Shown here: piece by piece, positions 43,545-56,900 of the stretch
Layout of the letters: each line of letters begins with the position of its first letter
Position numbering within the stretch: the first letter of the stretch is position 1
Source: Lepturacanthus savala
Lineage: Eukaryota > Chordata > Actinopteri > Scombriformes > Trichiuridae
Assembly (NCBI GenBank): GCA_030544235.1
Contig: CM060469.1
Coordinates: 18,701,517-18,765,516, forward strand
DNA length: 64,000 nt
Direction of reading: 5' to 3'
The notes under the pieces: model-generated
The model's database searches: none
Told to the model about the DNA's origin: nothing
The model's input: only the letters and a program-made list of their open reading frames with translations
Made by a program: the position numbers and the translations under genes

Positions 43545-45040
43545 GATCATGAATGTACTATAAAAAACCTATATTATACATCCAAGCTAAAGATTCTTTG
43601 CACTAAGAGTTGCTTCTAGTGGCCAAACTCTTAGAATTGTGACATTTTACTACAATTTCTACTCCAAGTTCAGGCTAAATCCTAGTGAAGATACTGGTAT
43701 TAATAAAGAATCTCATCTCTTTAGAGAGCTGCTGAGGTGAAACCTGCTAAGAGCAGGGAGGAGGAATTTTAAGCCTTATGGGCCACCAGGGAGAACAAAT
43801 GTCAGTAGATAAATCTAAATATTAGGATATGATACATATTCAAGTGGACCTGGGGTTTCATACAATATGTGGGATAAATTTAAAGTGTGGCCTAATATTT
43901 ACTTTACAGCAAAGTTCTTGTTATACAAACTATTATTTATAATTACACATTCTCACATTATTCATAGAAATTAGGCTGTATGATATGCCCAGTATCACCA
44001 AGGGAGTATTTTTATCCAGCTTTTACAATCAACCAATCACATGTTTTAAAAGAATGAATCATACCACACCTTCCCACTAAGATCAGAGTTTCTGACAATG
44101 TTGTTTAATCGTGTTAAGCTAAGACTCCTTGCTGGGAATTCTTAGGCTAAATTAGGAGGTCTGTGAGAGAAGGTGCACAAATGATGTATAAACAAGTGTA
44201 GATGCAGTTTTAGACTGATTATTCTACAGAGCAGAACCCTTTTTATTTATACATTTATATCACTGATTTTTACATATAATCATGATGCACATTAACTTAA
44301 TCTACATCTGTCAAATTCACATTAATGATGGTTGGAGCTGGATATGTCTGGCTATAGTCAAGTATAGAGTCAGTTATGAGTTATAATTAGTCACTTAAAT
44401 ACAGGTATAATCAATTGTAATCAGTTATAGTCAAGTGTTATAGTCAGCTGTAGTCAGTTACAATCAGTTATAGTCAGTTATATCCAAGTAGTCAATGGCA
44501 GTTATAATCAGATATAGTCAGTTTTGCTGCAGAGATAAAATTCCAGAGAGAAACTCTGACAGCTGAGAGTGAAACAGAACAGATGGATTAAACCATGGTG
44601 AATAACAAGGGCACGCATACACACACGCACATGCACACACATACAGTGGAGAATGGGCGATCCCCATAATGGAGGTTCAGCTCTTGTAAACTTATATAAA
44701 CACCAGTTTGAATATGAGAGTGTGTATCTGTGTTTGTGTTTGTGTAAACTATAGAAACTACAGAAATTGCAGAGAGAACAGAAAACAGGCTGAAAGAATC
44801 CGAGACAGATGACTGTCACGACTACATTCCTTCAATTAGAGATGAGAGGAAATAAATTAATATTTAAGGGTTATTCGCTTCCATCAAGAAATTACACGGA
44901 TGACATATATATTTAATTAAATTAATTATCGTATTATAATGAATACATTAAAAGTAGTACAACGATCGTGTAAGATAAACAACACGATTTGATGTTTTTT
45001 TTTTTAGAAAGTAGACTAATTTAATTGAAAATAAATTCAA
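43545..45040. other. Intergenic region between divergent med6 and ttc9
   Basis: No gene seen. It contains a decayed GTCAGTTATAGTCAAGT repeat at 44345-44525. Short motifs at 43600-43640 and 44110-44160 (CTAAGAGTTGC, CTAAGACTCCTTGC) may be ends of an old DNA element. Confidence 0.5.
44345..44525. repeat. Degenerate 10-bp tandem repeat (AGTCAGTTAT)
   Basis: Irregular copies of AGTCAGTTATAGTCAAGT-type units across about 180 bp. Non-coding. Confidence 0.6.
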
Positions 45041-45112
45041 CAAAGAAATAACAGTTGGTCCAGTTTCATAATGAAATTATCCATCAAACCTTTGGAGGAT
45101 CCTGTTTATCCA

Positions 45113-45120
45113 CCAATCAG
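45113..45120 (+). promoter_or_regulatory. ttc9: CCAAT box upstream of ttc9
   Basis: CCAATCAG lies about 190 bp before the ttc9 start codon, at the edge of a CpG-rich segment that continues into exon 1. Inferred NF-Y site. Confidence 0.45.
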
Positions 45121-45304
45121 CTGCTCACAGGGAAAATACGAGCGGCTACAACGGAGATGCGCGCGTCGCGCATATTTGCGCAGAGACGCAGCGGCGACAC
45201 CGAGCGAAGACGCAACCGTAGAGACGAAGAGATGCAGTGAAGAGCCACATTTCCCGGTTTGATCGCAGCCCGGTGTCAGGGCGGAGACCGTCAATAACAG
45301 CGAA

Positions 45305-47425
45305 ATGAACGTGATCCAGGGACACGACGGCGGCTCCAGGGTGGACGGAGGCAGGAGCAGCGACGGCGGCGGATCCCCGCGGATCCCGCACAGCGCGCAG
45401 CCTCCGGGCGGCGGCGGGCGGACCAGAGACGGCAGATTCCAGCAGCAGCAGCAGCAGCTGCGGCATCATGGAGGCTCCATCCTCAAGCAGCCGCCGCACA
45501 GCGAGCCCGCAGACGTCGTGCGGCGGGCGCTGGACTTCAAGTGCCAGGGGACGCAGTGCTATAAGGATAAGAAATACCGGGAGGCGATCGGTAAATACCA
45601 CCGAGCTCTGCTGGAGATCAAGGGGCTGTGCAGGGTGCTGGGGGACCCGGACTCCGGCTCCAAGACCCCGTCCCCCCTGCTGCCGACCATCAGCAAACCC
45701 GGATCACTGACGGATGAACAGAAAGGAGCCATGGAGACAGCCGAACTGGAGTGTTACAACAGCCTGGCTGGTGAGAGACACTGAGAGACACCTGGAGACA
45801 CCCAGAGACATTTAGAGACATTTAGAGACACCAGAGACATTTAGAGACACCCTGAGACATTTAGAGACACCTAGAGACATTTAGAGACATTCAGAGACAC
45901 CTAGAGACATTTAGAGACACCCGGAGACATTTAGAGACATTCAGAGACACCTAGAGACACCCAGAGACACCTAGAGACACCTAGAGACACCTAGAGACAC
46001 ACAGAGAGCATTCACCTTTTGTTTCTTTCTTTCTTTATTCTCTTTATAAGGACATTTATATATTGGTGATATTTATGTGTATGATCTTTATATATTTATG
46101 CAACCCAGACACATTCAGTGAATAGATTTTGTATTTATTAAGGAATGAGTGGCACGGTTGAGAAGTTGTTATATTAATAATGTGTCATTGTGTGACTCTG
46201 TCCCTGTCCCAGCCTGCCTGTTACAGATGGAGCTGGTGAACTATGAACGGGTGAAGGAATATTGTCTGAAAGTGCTGCACAAGGAGGGGAAGAACTTCAA
46301 AGCTCTGTACCGGTCCGGTGTGGCCTGCTACCACCTGGGGGACTTTCAGAAGGCCCTGTTCTACCTGAAGGAGTCACACAAACAGGAACCAGCAGGTCAG
46401 GACCCAGACCGCCCAGTCTAGTAGACCCTAACCTAGACTGACACATGGTCCAGGCTCCATGTGGATTACACCACGTTTGATTTGTGCTGAAGGAACCGTC
46501 TCACACTAGTAATGGAACCATCAGCTGCTGGTCCACAAATATACCAACTAAAAATACAATTAAAAAAAACATAATCTGGCTCCAGCTGCACTAAGATCTT
46601 GATTTATTTTGGGATCTAAGATCTCGTTAACTTGCTGTTTAAATCTGGGACAAATCATGACTCAAACTTGAATGCTTCAGATTTTAGTGGAGGACATTTA
46701 ACAGACTGATCGATGAAGGCAAGTTTATTTGTATAGCACATTTCAACAACAAGGCAATTCAAAGTGCTTTACATATGATATACAAGATACATTACAGTGT
46801 TCTATTAAAAAGGCCGTTATTGGTTTATTTGGTTTCTCATAACAGCCCAGAAACTGCATCATGGTTACTCACCTACAGGATCTGTAGATTCTCCTTCTGT
46901 AGAGGAGCTGGTGATTGGAAGGAAAGTGAATGTGAAAATGAAAATGAGGAAACTAAGAACAGGTGAACAAGGTGGGAGCAGAAGTTAGGTTCTGACTTTA
47001 AGTGGAAAACATGGGCAGTGAGCTGGTTGTTAACAGATCTGAGATAAAATGTTCCCTGACGAGTATTTATTTGTGTATCCCATGATTTGCTGCTGTTGTC
47101 AGACTGTTTACAGCTTGTTGCAGCTATGACATGATTGTTGCTGACTCTTCTATAACTGTCAGTAAAAGCTTCAAATGTATGGAAACAAAAACATCTTTTC
47201 ACATTTTATGGAACAATAAATAATGAATAGTTTCTGTACAACTTGTCCTTTGTGTACCACTGAGTTCTGTTTTAGTGGAGGATTTATGTTTCCGGCCCTA
47301 AAGCAGGAAATAAATCAGACTTTTCCTGTCTTTGTTTTCCAGACACTAATGTCGTCCGCTACATCCAACTGACAGAGATGAAGATTCGCCGGAACGCCCA
47401 AAGGGAAAAGAAAGAGGCAACATAA
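45305..47425 (+). CDS. ttc9: Tetratricopeptide repeat protein 9, complete, 3 exons, 243 aa
   Basis: Exons: 45305-45770, 46213-46395, 47343-47425. The sum is 732 nt, giving 243 aa (human TTC9 is about 222 aa). The first about 70 residues are Gly/Ser/Gln-rich low complexity, including a Gln run (QQQQQ). The TPR part follows: RALDFKCQGTQCYKDKKYRE, AIGKYHRALLEIKGL, ETAELECYNSLAACLLQMEL, YERVKEYCLKVLHKEGKNFK and ALYRSGVACYHLGDFQKALF. The C terminus is LTEMKIRRNAQREKKEAT. TPR units mediate protein binding; TTC9 proteins bind Hsp90 and actin regulators in published work. The start is the first ATG in the frame after a 5'-UTR rich in CpG. Convergent with map3k9. Confidence 0.96.
45771..46011. repeat. 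Minisatellite (GAGACATTTA / GAGACACCTA) at the ttc9 intron 1 donor
   Basis: Units of 10 bp (AGAGACATTT and AGAGACACCT variants) repeat more than 20 times. They begin at the splice donor itself, whose GTGAGAGACA is a unit variant. Confidence 0.9.
46715..46775 (+). mobile_element. Fragment of a dispersed teleost repeat in ttc9 intron 2
   Basis: GGCAAGTTTATTTGTATAGC followed by ACATTTCAACAACAAGGCAATTC and CAAAGTGCTTTACAT is a motif I recognise as a very common interspersed repeat end in fish genomes. Only about 60 bp remain; the family is not assigned. Confidence 0.55.
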
Positions 47426-48016
47426 GCGTCCGCTGACGGCTTCACATCCACTAACGATGCAGCTTCACTGTTCAGCAGCTCCCAGTGACTGCAGCACTAC
47501 ACACAAACCAGGTGTTGCCGTGAATCTGTGTTTGTTTGCTTTTGCCTGGCGCAGCGTCAGCTGTCGTTTACATGACTGAACTTTACCACTTTGTGCTTGA
47601 AGCATTTAAAAAAAAAGTTTCTGTCTCCAAACCAACAAACTTATCTCCATCCTGAGTCTGTATAACCATTAAACTGATGCACTGCCAGTCAAACACACAC
47701 ATGAAGCAGCGAGTGTCACTGTAAATTAGCAGCAAAATGCCTTTTGACTCCATGGAGTAAATGAGTAACTACCTACACTTTGATTTTAAATATTACTACT
47801 AAAGATCAAGATTTTTTTACACTCAATTTCGCTCTGAACTAAAGGTGCTTTCAGTAAGAAGGTTTTTATCTCTCACTGCATCATGAGACTAATTCCAGTT
47901 TGAACTCAGACATATCACAACATGTAAATAGACGACTTTATAGAAATCACAAGAAGATATGATGGAGAGGCCAGAAATTATTCAGCAGCTGTTTGTGTGT
48001 TTATTAAAGGTCCAGG

Positions 48017-48022
48017 AATAAA
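48017..48022 (+). terminator. ttc9: Likely ttc9 polyadenylation signal
   Basis: AATAAA about 590 nt after the ttc9 stop codon. A weaker ATTAAA occurs earlier (about 47669). The exact end is unproven. Confidence 0.4.
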
Positions 48023-48029
48023 GAATTCA

Positions 48030-50580
48030 ACTGTAAGTTTAAATTTGTTAAAATTAAATCAAAAGAAGAGTTGTTATTTTATTACACATGGAGGAGGTCG
48101 TGAATTGATGAATGCAACTTAGGAAAAAAATGGTTTAAACTGATATTTTTACCCTCACCAACAAAGCCAATCAGAACCAGCCAGTCAGAATCAGCCAATC
48201 AGAGGCAGAGTAAGATTCTCCCTCCATGGATCCATTTATGTTTTTACAGAAACCAAACACTGACCCCGATCTTGTCCCTGACTCTGTGACATCACAACTA
48301 AACACCACCACAGAGTACAACGGTACCTTGAAGCTTCATCCACAACTTTTACTGATTCAACAAATACTGTTTTGCTGTATGTGTTGATTGTGTCTATTGA
48401 TTGAAGTATTTTTTTGTGTGAATTTCTCCAGTTTATCAATTTCACTTTCCTAAAATGTTCCTCATAAGATATATTAAAGTCTATAGAGAAATGCTGATGA
48501 AAGCACACGTGTAAATAAATAAGTGAACCAAAGCCGATTGAAATGATTTCATGCCTTTCGTCTTGTTGCCATGGTGACAATCAACGGCAGGGTCAGCAAG
48601 TTGATTTTCTGAATCTGTTATGTAATGAGGCAGAAAAGATCCTGATAGAATATCACTACTGAAGAGGAAGGATCATTTAAATTCTTTAACCAATACCTGC
48701 TTGTTTGACCATTTGGAGGCAGCAGAAAATATCTGCAAAGAGTGACATATTATTCCTTTAAATATATGATGGAATAAAATTCCAGCATAGACTTAACACC
48801 ATTTATAGCCTTTTCTGCCAAATCAGCAAATATTCATTGTCTCCACTATCAGGTTTTGTTTATCTGCTGGGTAATAGTAATAATATATTAGCATTGTGCT
48901 TTAATGTATTAGCATTAAAACACTGAGTAACAGTCACTGTGTTAATCAGATCTATGATCAGTCACTTTAATACTTTAATTAAAAGAGAAAAGAAACAGCA
49001 TCAGGTGAGATTGTTTACTATGATTTTACTCAAATCAATGTGTTCCAGTGCAAATACAAGTCAGTAAATAACATTATAGTTTCCGAACTGAAACCATGTC
49101 CACCAGCAACAGTACGATCAGCTTATTCTGGTACATTTCTAACAGGTAACGACACCTTCACCTTCATCAGGCCCACGTTTAAATCCTTTGTCTATACATT
49201 GATCACATTCCCACAGTCCTCAGGCAGCAAGGTCAGTTTGCATATTCATCAGGTCACAGTCAGTTATAGAGAAAGTCTCAGTGGATCAAACACCAGGCTG
49301 AAGGCCTGAGGGGAACATCAGTCAGTTTCTTTTGATTATTTCAAAGAATTATAGGATTTTACCTGTTGGTTTAGTTCATTTACCACCACTAAGAGCTGGA
49401 GTTTCCCCTAAACGCTCCTAATATTGTGAAATGCAGGTGAAAAATAATAATGATAATATTTAACCTATTAATTAATTAATTAATTAATTTAAAGTCTGTC
49501 TGAGACAAACACAGCTACAGTAACACGTCAGCAGTGTTTTTACAACCCAGGTACATTGATGAGCTTATTGTTAAAATTAGAGCTGCGTTTAATTATGTCA
49601 TTACTGATTAATCAATTTTTCGTGATCAATCATTTAACTGCTTTGAACTGGTGAAAAATGCATTACAATTTCCTAAAGCTAAATTTGTCATCAATAAATT
49701 ACATGTTTTAACCAAAGAACACGATTCAATTATTCGAAACATTCAATTAATATAAGATAAGACAATGAAAAGCATCAAATTATCACAATTAACGAGCTGG
49801 AAGTAGGAATGTTTGGCATTTTCACCTTAAAAAAAAAGACAAAAACCTGAAGATCAATTAAAATAAAACAAGGACAAACATGAATTAATGCATTTTGTTG
49901 GAAGCCACATTAAACTAACAACCACTGGTTGTAGTAAAGTGTATAAAAATCAAGGCAAGTGCAATAAATAAATAATAATATATATAAAAAAAAACATCAG
50001 ATCAACAATAAATAACAAATAAATAAAAATACATATTATGAATGAACTTAACATTTCCATTCATCACTTTAACCTTAAGACAGACATCCTCAGTCTGTCT
50101 TGTTCAATATTTAATGAGGCAGATACAAAAATCCCTTTTTATGAGAATGTGTTTCTCAACTCGTGGAGTCGGAATCAAACTAGCTGCTCAAACAGGAAAT
50201 GACTTAGACCCAGCGTTATAGTAACTCTATTAACTCTAACAGTCACTGTATCTACCGTCACTGGCAGAGCTCCACAGTCAGCATCACTGTTCTCTACTGA
50301 AAACGCTGCTCACATCATACAACAGGTCCTGGAATATTTCTCTGTAGATGACGATGGTAACGAGAACAGAGCGAGATGATGAATTCAAACAGTAAAAATA
50401 ACAATAATAATCAGAGTGTGTAGATATTTCTTTGACAATGGAAAAAAAACCTGAAGCTTTACATTCATGGTGCTTCCCAAAAGTGCACTTCACTAAATGC
50501 ACAATCTTCAACTCATACTTTAAATTAATAAAAGTATGTAAAGCTTAGTGATGATTTTCTTCATATCACATCTGATTACA
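48030..50580. other. Intergenic region between convergent ttc9 and map3k9
   Basis: AT-rich, no gene, RNA gene or clear mobile element seen. It has A-rich and ATTAATTA simple stretches (49471-49490 and 49970-50040). Confidence 0.55.
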
Positions 50581-50597
50581 GTCAAACGTTACATCTG

Positions 50598-50603
50598 TTT
50601 ATT
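50598..50603 (-). terminator. map3k9: Possible map3k9 polyadenylation signal
   Basis: AATAAA on the minus strand about 355 nt after the map3k9 stop. Tentative. Confidence 0.35.
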
Positions 50604-50956
50604 ACCAAGAAAGATTATTTAAATGACTGGAATCAAGCAAAAAGATTATTTTCCCTTTCTTATGCATTAACACCATGCTGGGGTCATTTTTAAAATAATC
50701 TCCATGTTTGTAGTTTTTAAACAAACTGGAGGATTTTTTACCACAGATGTTAAATACAGAGTCTTCACAGTCAGGACATGAGAACATGTTTCATGTCTTC
50801 ATGTGATTTATGAGACAATATTGTAAATTGGGAACGATGAAAATCCCCAAATTCTGATTAAAGCTAAAAACAGATGGTATTAACTGACTCAGCCGTGAAC
50901 AGCCCATGTGTTGGACCCAAGGAGCTGAGCCTGACCCACATGGGACAGAATCAGAA

Positions 50957-53900
50957 CTAGAATCCGGGTCGGTAGCGGTACGGCGAGTCTTTGGGGAAGC
51001 TGATCTCAGGTCTGCAGAGGGGGACGGTTCCGTCCCGGCACTGACCCTCGTCCAGCTGATCTAAGAGGTTCTCGTTCCTGCGGGGGGAGTAGGGGGTCGG
51101 GGCCTCCAGGGGCGTGGCCAGCACCGCGGGGTCTCTCCCGAACTCCACAGTGGGAGGAGTCTCTGTGCTGGAGGTGTGAGCAGGTGACTCACCGTTACCC
51201 AGTCCGTTACCCCGTAGCCTCGTTTCCCCCCAGAACACGTCGCAGCGGGGCCGCGGCGAGGGACGCGGCCGAGCGACAAAGTCCAGAGTTTTGGGGCGTT
51301 CGGGGGCACAGCGGCGTCGGGGTGTTGGGGGGAAAACCACGTTTGGATCTGGGAGCCGGGGGACTTCAGAACAGTCTTCTTTTAATCCTCTAAAACCAGC
51401 TGAGAAAAAAACAATTAGAGAAATCTAATTGACAGTTTGAGATGAACTGATGATTTAATATTTACAGACTACACTATTTACTATTCATTCATTCATCTTC
51501 TATACCCACTTATTTCTCATTAGGGTCGCAGGGGTCTGCTGGAGCCAATCCCAGCGCATTACAGGCAAGAGGCAGGGATACACCCCAGATGGTCGCCAGC
51601 CAATCGTGGGACACACACATCATTCACTCACACATTCACATCTATGACCAATTTAGAGTTGCCAATTAACCTCAGCGTGTTTTTGGACTGTGGAAAGAAG
51701 CCGGAGAACATGAAGAGAACCCATGCAGACAACATGCAAACTCCACACAGGAAGGTCCCAGACCAAAGGAGGTCTGTGGCCTGTGACCTGTGCCTGTGAC
51801 CTGTGACCTTGTCCGTGTCACCGGAGTTATAATCAAATCTGTAATAATAAAATTTGTCTTTACTTGAAAAAACTTAAAATATTAGAGACAGAAGACAAAT
51901 GTCTGGTCACAAACATTATTAATGTATAAAAAATAGAATCTTTCTCAACATCAGCAAACAGGTACAGCAGAATGTGATTAATTCAGATTAGATTACCAAT
52001 CTGAACAGATAAAACTCAAACTGACCAGGAATAGTCCTGATCCTGATAATGATGATTAGTGTTTATAGTTATGACCAGTGATTATAGTGATGATCAGTGA
52101 TCATATTGATGATTGGTGTTTATGATGATGATGGGTATGTATAGTGATGATCATTGATTATATTAATGATCAGTTTTTATAATGATGATCAGGGATTATA
52201 TTGATAATCAGTGATTATAATATTGATCAATGATTATAATATTGATCAGTGATTATGATGATCAGGGATTATACTGTGGTTATATAAGTGACTTCCAATG
52301 ACCATATTTTAAATGCAGTTAAACTATAATCCCATATATTGTAGATTTTTCCTTCGTTTGATACAGATGTTTGATCCTGAAACACCCAGTAACCAGGTGA
52401 AACAGCCTTTACCTGTGTTGTCTAGTTCTTTCGTCTCTGACAGTGGCTGCAGGTTGTTCGGGGGGCAGCTCTTCTTGATGGCTCCGTCTGACGGCGTCCG
52501 ACGCAAACTCCGTGAGGAACTTGTGGCGGAGGGAAGGTGTGTGGGCGTGAGAGACTGACGCGGGTTACGCTTGAAGCTCTCCAGGTGGGTGTTGACCAAA
52601 GGGTTAATGGGGGTCTGGATGCCGTGATGCTGAAACACAGGAGGTGGGGGGGGCCGCGGGGGCGGTGTGGCGGGGCGGCACACCAACAACTCCTCGCTGT
52701 CGGAGCGCAGCAGGGAGCGGGTGGAGTTACAGTCAGATACGGACGATAGGGATAGCAGCGTGTAAGAGGAGGTTAAGCCGCGCTCGGGTAACGAGGGCGC
52801 CGAGGGCTTTAGGGGACTCTCCCGCCGGAACAGTCTACGAGTCGGGGGGCTGGTGCTCCGCCTTTGGCCCCCCGTTCTGTGGAAGAAGCCCTCCCATCGG
52901 GGTTTGATGCTCCCCTCCGGTTGGGCCAATGTTAGAAGGTTACAGCCTAGTCCGACAGCTGCCAGCAGGGCGCCGCAGCCCAGCAGGACCAGCTCAGACC
53001 GCCGACCGCCGCCTGGGCTTTTCCTGCAGGGTGGCGTTCCCGGCATCTGGCTGCTGGGGCAATACTCCTCCCCACCTCCGCTGTCAGCAGCAGCTGCGTG
53101 GCCCTCTTTGTGGAAGGGGATGCAGAGGTAGGACTGACCAGGGGCTGCTCCTGGATCAGCAGTGAAGCAGCAGTCTTCGTTTTCTGAAAACAGCAGCACT
53201 TTCAGGCTAAAATCACTGCAGCCATCGTATAAAACTCGAAAACTGAAGATACATGTGAGAAACAGTTGAGACAGTTCATGCTGCACAGATCCAGAGAAAC
53301 ACAAAGTGGCCTGAGGCTGTTCCTGGAATTATATCCGTCACATATGGTTTGCTGAGTGTGCATGATTCTTTTTCAGCAACGGGCTGTTTGATTTCAGCTG
53401 CAAACATGCACATCTGTGAGTTTCCAGTTTAACCACTAAGAGCAATGTGGGCATGAAACGTCTTAGTCACTCCTTTCCCTTCATGTTTCTCTGTTCTGTT
53501 CCCATTTTAAACTCAAAGCTGCAGCTGTGAACCTGCACAGATCCGGTTCTTACCCATCTCCACCAGGCTCGGTACTCCAGGCACCGCTGGGCTGTGTCTC
53601 GGGGACCTGCGGAGGTTGGGGGCACTGCAGGAACGCTGCCTGCTGCCCTCATGGGCGGGTTTCACGCTTTAGGAAGACAGAATAATGAAAAACAGGCACC
53701 GATTTTATTTAACAGAGGACCTGTTAGAATAAGCAAGACACCTAAGATACAACTGGACATTTGTCTGATGCAGGAACAGTATGTAAGAAACAGCCTCATT
53801 AAATATTAAACACTAAAACGTGTTTAAATAAGATTTCACAGTAGAACAGTAGGGCAGTAGTTTCCTGATTCACTTTTGTTAATATGACTCCATGATGCCA

Positions 53901-56900
53901 GAAGGTTTAAACATTAGGAAGCAGCGTCTTTATTGTTGTTTAGAAATAACTGACTCTGTGCTGCTCCTGCTCTCAGTTGGTTTCTATTAGGTGACAAACC
54001 TCGCCTTGTTCCACATCTAGCAAAGCATAAACCTTTTCCTGTGGTTTTATAAAACTAAACCATGGTGCAAATAGAGCTGAGTTAGACCATTACGCATGTT
54101 TTTACACAGCAAGGAAAATAAGAGGTTTACCTGTTGGAGTTGTGCGTTTTTCTGTCTCCTGCAGCTCATCATCGAATATCTGACTGAGGCTGTTTCTGCA
54201 GAAACGTTACTGTTCCTCTCTGCAATCTGTGACTGATCTGCTCAACAAATAGCTCCAAATATCTCTGCACTGCCCACTTGCTATTGAAGAGTACTGCTGC
54301 TAGTTAGTAGACCTCTGCATGCTGCTAACACAGTAATTAAAAGATTAGATTTCCTGTAAGTTCTTCACAATAAAAGGCTCCTACTGGTTTGTCAGTGGAA
54401 AGCACCTGCAACAGGAAATCATCAACTTCATCAGCAGTAAATTAACAGCTCTGATACTGCAGGAAATGATCAGGAAACTAAAATGAGCTCCAGATCTGAA
54501 CATACAAACAAGAGAGAAACTCCAGCTTGAACCAGTTTGACTGGTAAAAACCTGGTCACACTTTTGACTTTACAGACATTTTTGGTCACATGTGCATTGA
54601 ACAAAAGTTCAGGACAGAAGAACATGAAGAAAACGGCTAAATATGTGATGGTCCTCAGCAGCTGTAGCAGAAAAAGCTGACTGTTCCCTTCCTGTTCAAA
54701 ACCATCACTTGACAGATAATGTACAGATGATATATTACCAGGTGGATAAGTAAAATCCCAGTGAACAGAGATCTTCAGCCTCACCTGGCATCAGCACTGT
54801 GTTCCCGCTGAGGGCCACAGCCGCGGGTCCGGCCTTTCTTCCTGGAGCCCTTCCTCTCCATCTCCTCCTCCTCCTGCTGCTGCTGGAAGCCGGAGCAGCG
54901 AGCCCAGGCTGCACAGCCCTCCCCCGGGGTGACTGTACAGAGACACGTTCATCATTCACACATCAGGAGAAGCTTGTGCTGGTCAATAGTCTCTGCACAG
55001 GTTATAATGAGATGGTTCTCACGCTGTATGGCTCTGAGCCGCGGCAGCAGCGGCGGACTGGTCGGAGGACTGGAGCCACTGCTCAGCAAACTCCTGCGCC
55101 GGTCATGAGAGGGTGACGCCTGCACTGTGATTTTGTGCTGAAAATCTAAATTATGATTTAATAAAATAAATAAATAAAAAATATTAGCTTTGATTCAACA
55201 TTAGAATGAGCATCAAGCTTGAAACACACTAAAACCCAAAGCAGCTGTTTCTCTTTGCCTTAAGTACCTGTATGCACTTTTCTGTATTTAATGAAACTTA
55301 ACAGCCTCCTATTAATTACCACCTACCGTATTAACATACAATTAATAAACAACTATCAATAGCCTTCTACCGTCCATAACCTCCTACTGTAAGTTATATC
55401 CTAGTGTCAATTGTCAATTACCTCTTATGGTCAATAACCTTCTTTTTTCAACAACGTCCTACTATCAATAACATCCTGCAGTCAACCAAATATCAATAAC
55501 CTCCTAATATTAATAACCTACTATCAGTAACATATTATCAATAACCTACCATCAAACACCTCCTACTATCAAAAAACTATCATCAATAACTTGCCAACAA
55601 TAACCTCCTACTATTAATAACCTACTGTCAATTATCTCCTCCTATCAATTATCTCCTACCATCAATATTCTCCTATTGCCAAAAACCTACTAGCAATAAC
55701 CTATTATCAATAACCCTCCTACTACCAATAACCTACCATCAAACACCTCCTACTATTGAAAACCTATCATCAATAACCTCCTACTATTAATAACCTATCA
55801 ATAACCAATGATCAGTAACCTACTATTAACACCCTTACCTGAGGGTAAACTGATCCGGTTCCCATCCTTCAGTTTGAGGCGGTTGCGGCGGAACTTCCCC
55901 TGCCTGCTCTCCACATGCGGCTTCTCCTGGTACAGCTGGTGGATGATGATGTTGAGCTCTCTCTCCAGGATGTGGATCTCCCGCTCAGCCAGCTCCTGCT
56001 CGCGCCTCCTCAGCGCCTCCTCCTGACATTTTTGCTGCAGGGCGGCTTGAGTCAGCTCCTCCTCCCACGATCTCAGCTCCTGAGGGATAAAAAGAAGCGT
56101 ATTAGTTTACGCTTCGAGCTAATGGCAGCTGAAACCTCTGGTCTTTACCTTCTCCTTGGTCCTCAGCTGGTCAAACATCTCCTTTATCTCCAGTTTCCAG
56201 TCGTCCTGCAGAGAGTGGAATGACTCTACTGGCATCTCGAAAAAGCCTGACTCCTCGATGGCCGTCAGCTGGTCTAGAACAGTGGTGAACTGTGGTCGGG
56301 AGTGAGAGTCTGAGCTCCAGCAGTCTGTGGCAAAGCATGAAAAACACTCAAAAACCCTGTTCTTCCCTTCAAATTGCTCCAAAAGTCAGTTGGTAAATTT
56401 AGTTTGTGTATTTGATGCTTTTCAGATACGTTTCACATGAGAAACTCGTGGTCATTCTTGTCGTTAAAATATTCAGAATAAATGCAATAATAATTCCCCT
56501 TTGGAAAGAATTCTGCTATAATTATAATGATGATTTCTACATGATTTGGAGGATAATAACTGCTATGAGTAGGAAATATGTTTTAATTAATGTCTCACCC
56601 TCCATTAGTCGAGCGAACGGCTCAGGACAGGTGCTGGGAATCGGCAGAGCCAGTTTGTTCATGGCGACTCCATATGCCACCGCAAGTCCATCAATTCCCC
56701 GAAAAGGAACTTCTCCCGTCAGCAGTTCCCATAGCAACACGCCGTAACTTCACAGAGACAGATACAAAACATCGAGTTATCTTTGCATTTTCATAAACAC
56801 ATTCTGAATGCAGACCTTCAATAATCTGCTCCTATTATAGCCAGGAACGGTTACTGCTAATAAATAAAGATAACTTCTGGAACTGTACCCCCCCCCTAAA

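Noticed and set aside
43600..44160. A PIF/Harbinger-like element suggested by CTAAGAGTTGC and CTAAGACTCC motifs
   Set aside because: I could not find matching terminal repeats or a target duplication.
52529..53165. Plus-strand frames over map3k9 exon 10
   Set aside because: Shadows of the conserved Pro/Ser-rich tail exon.
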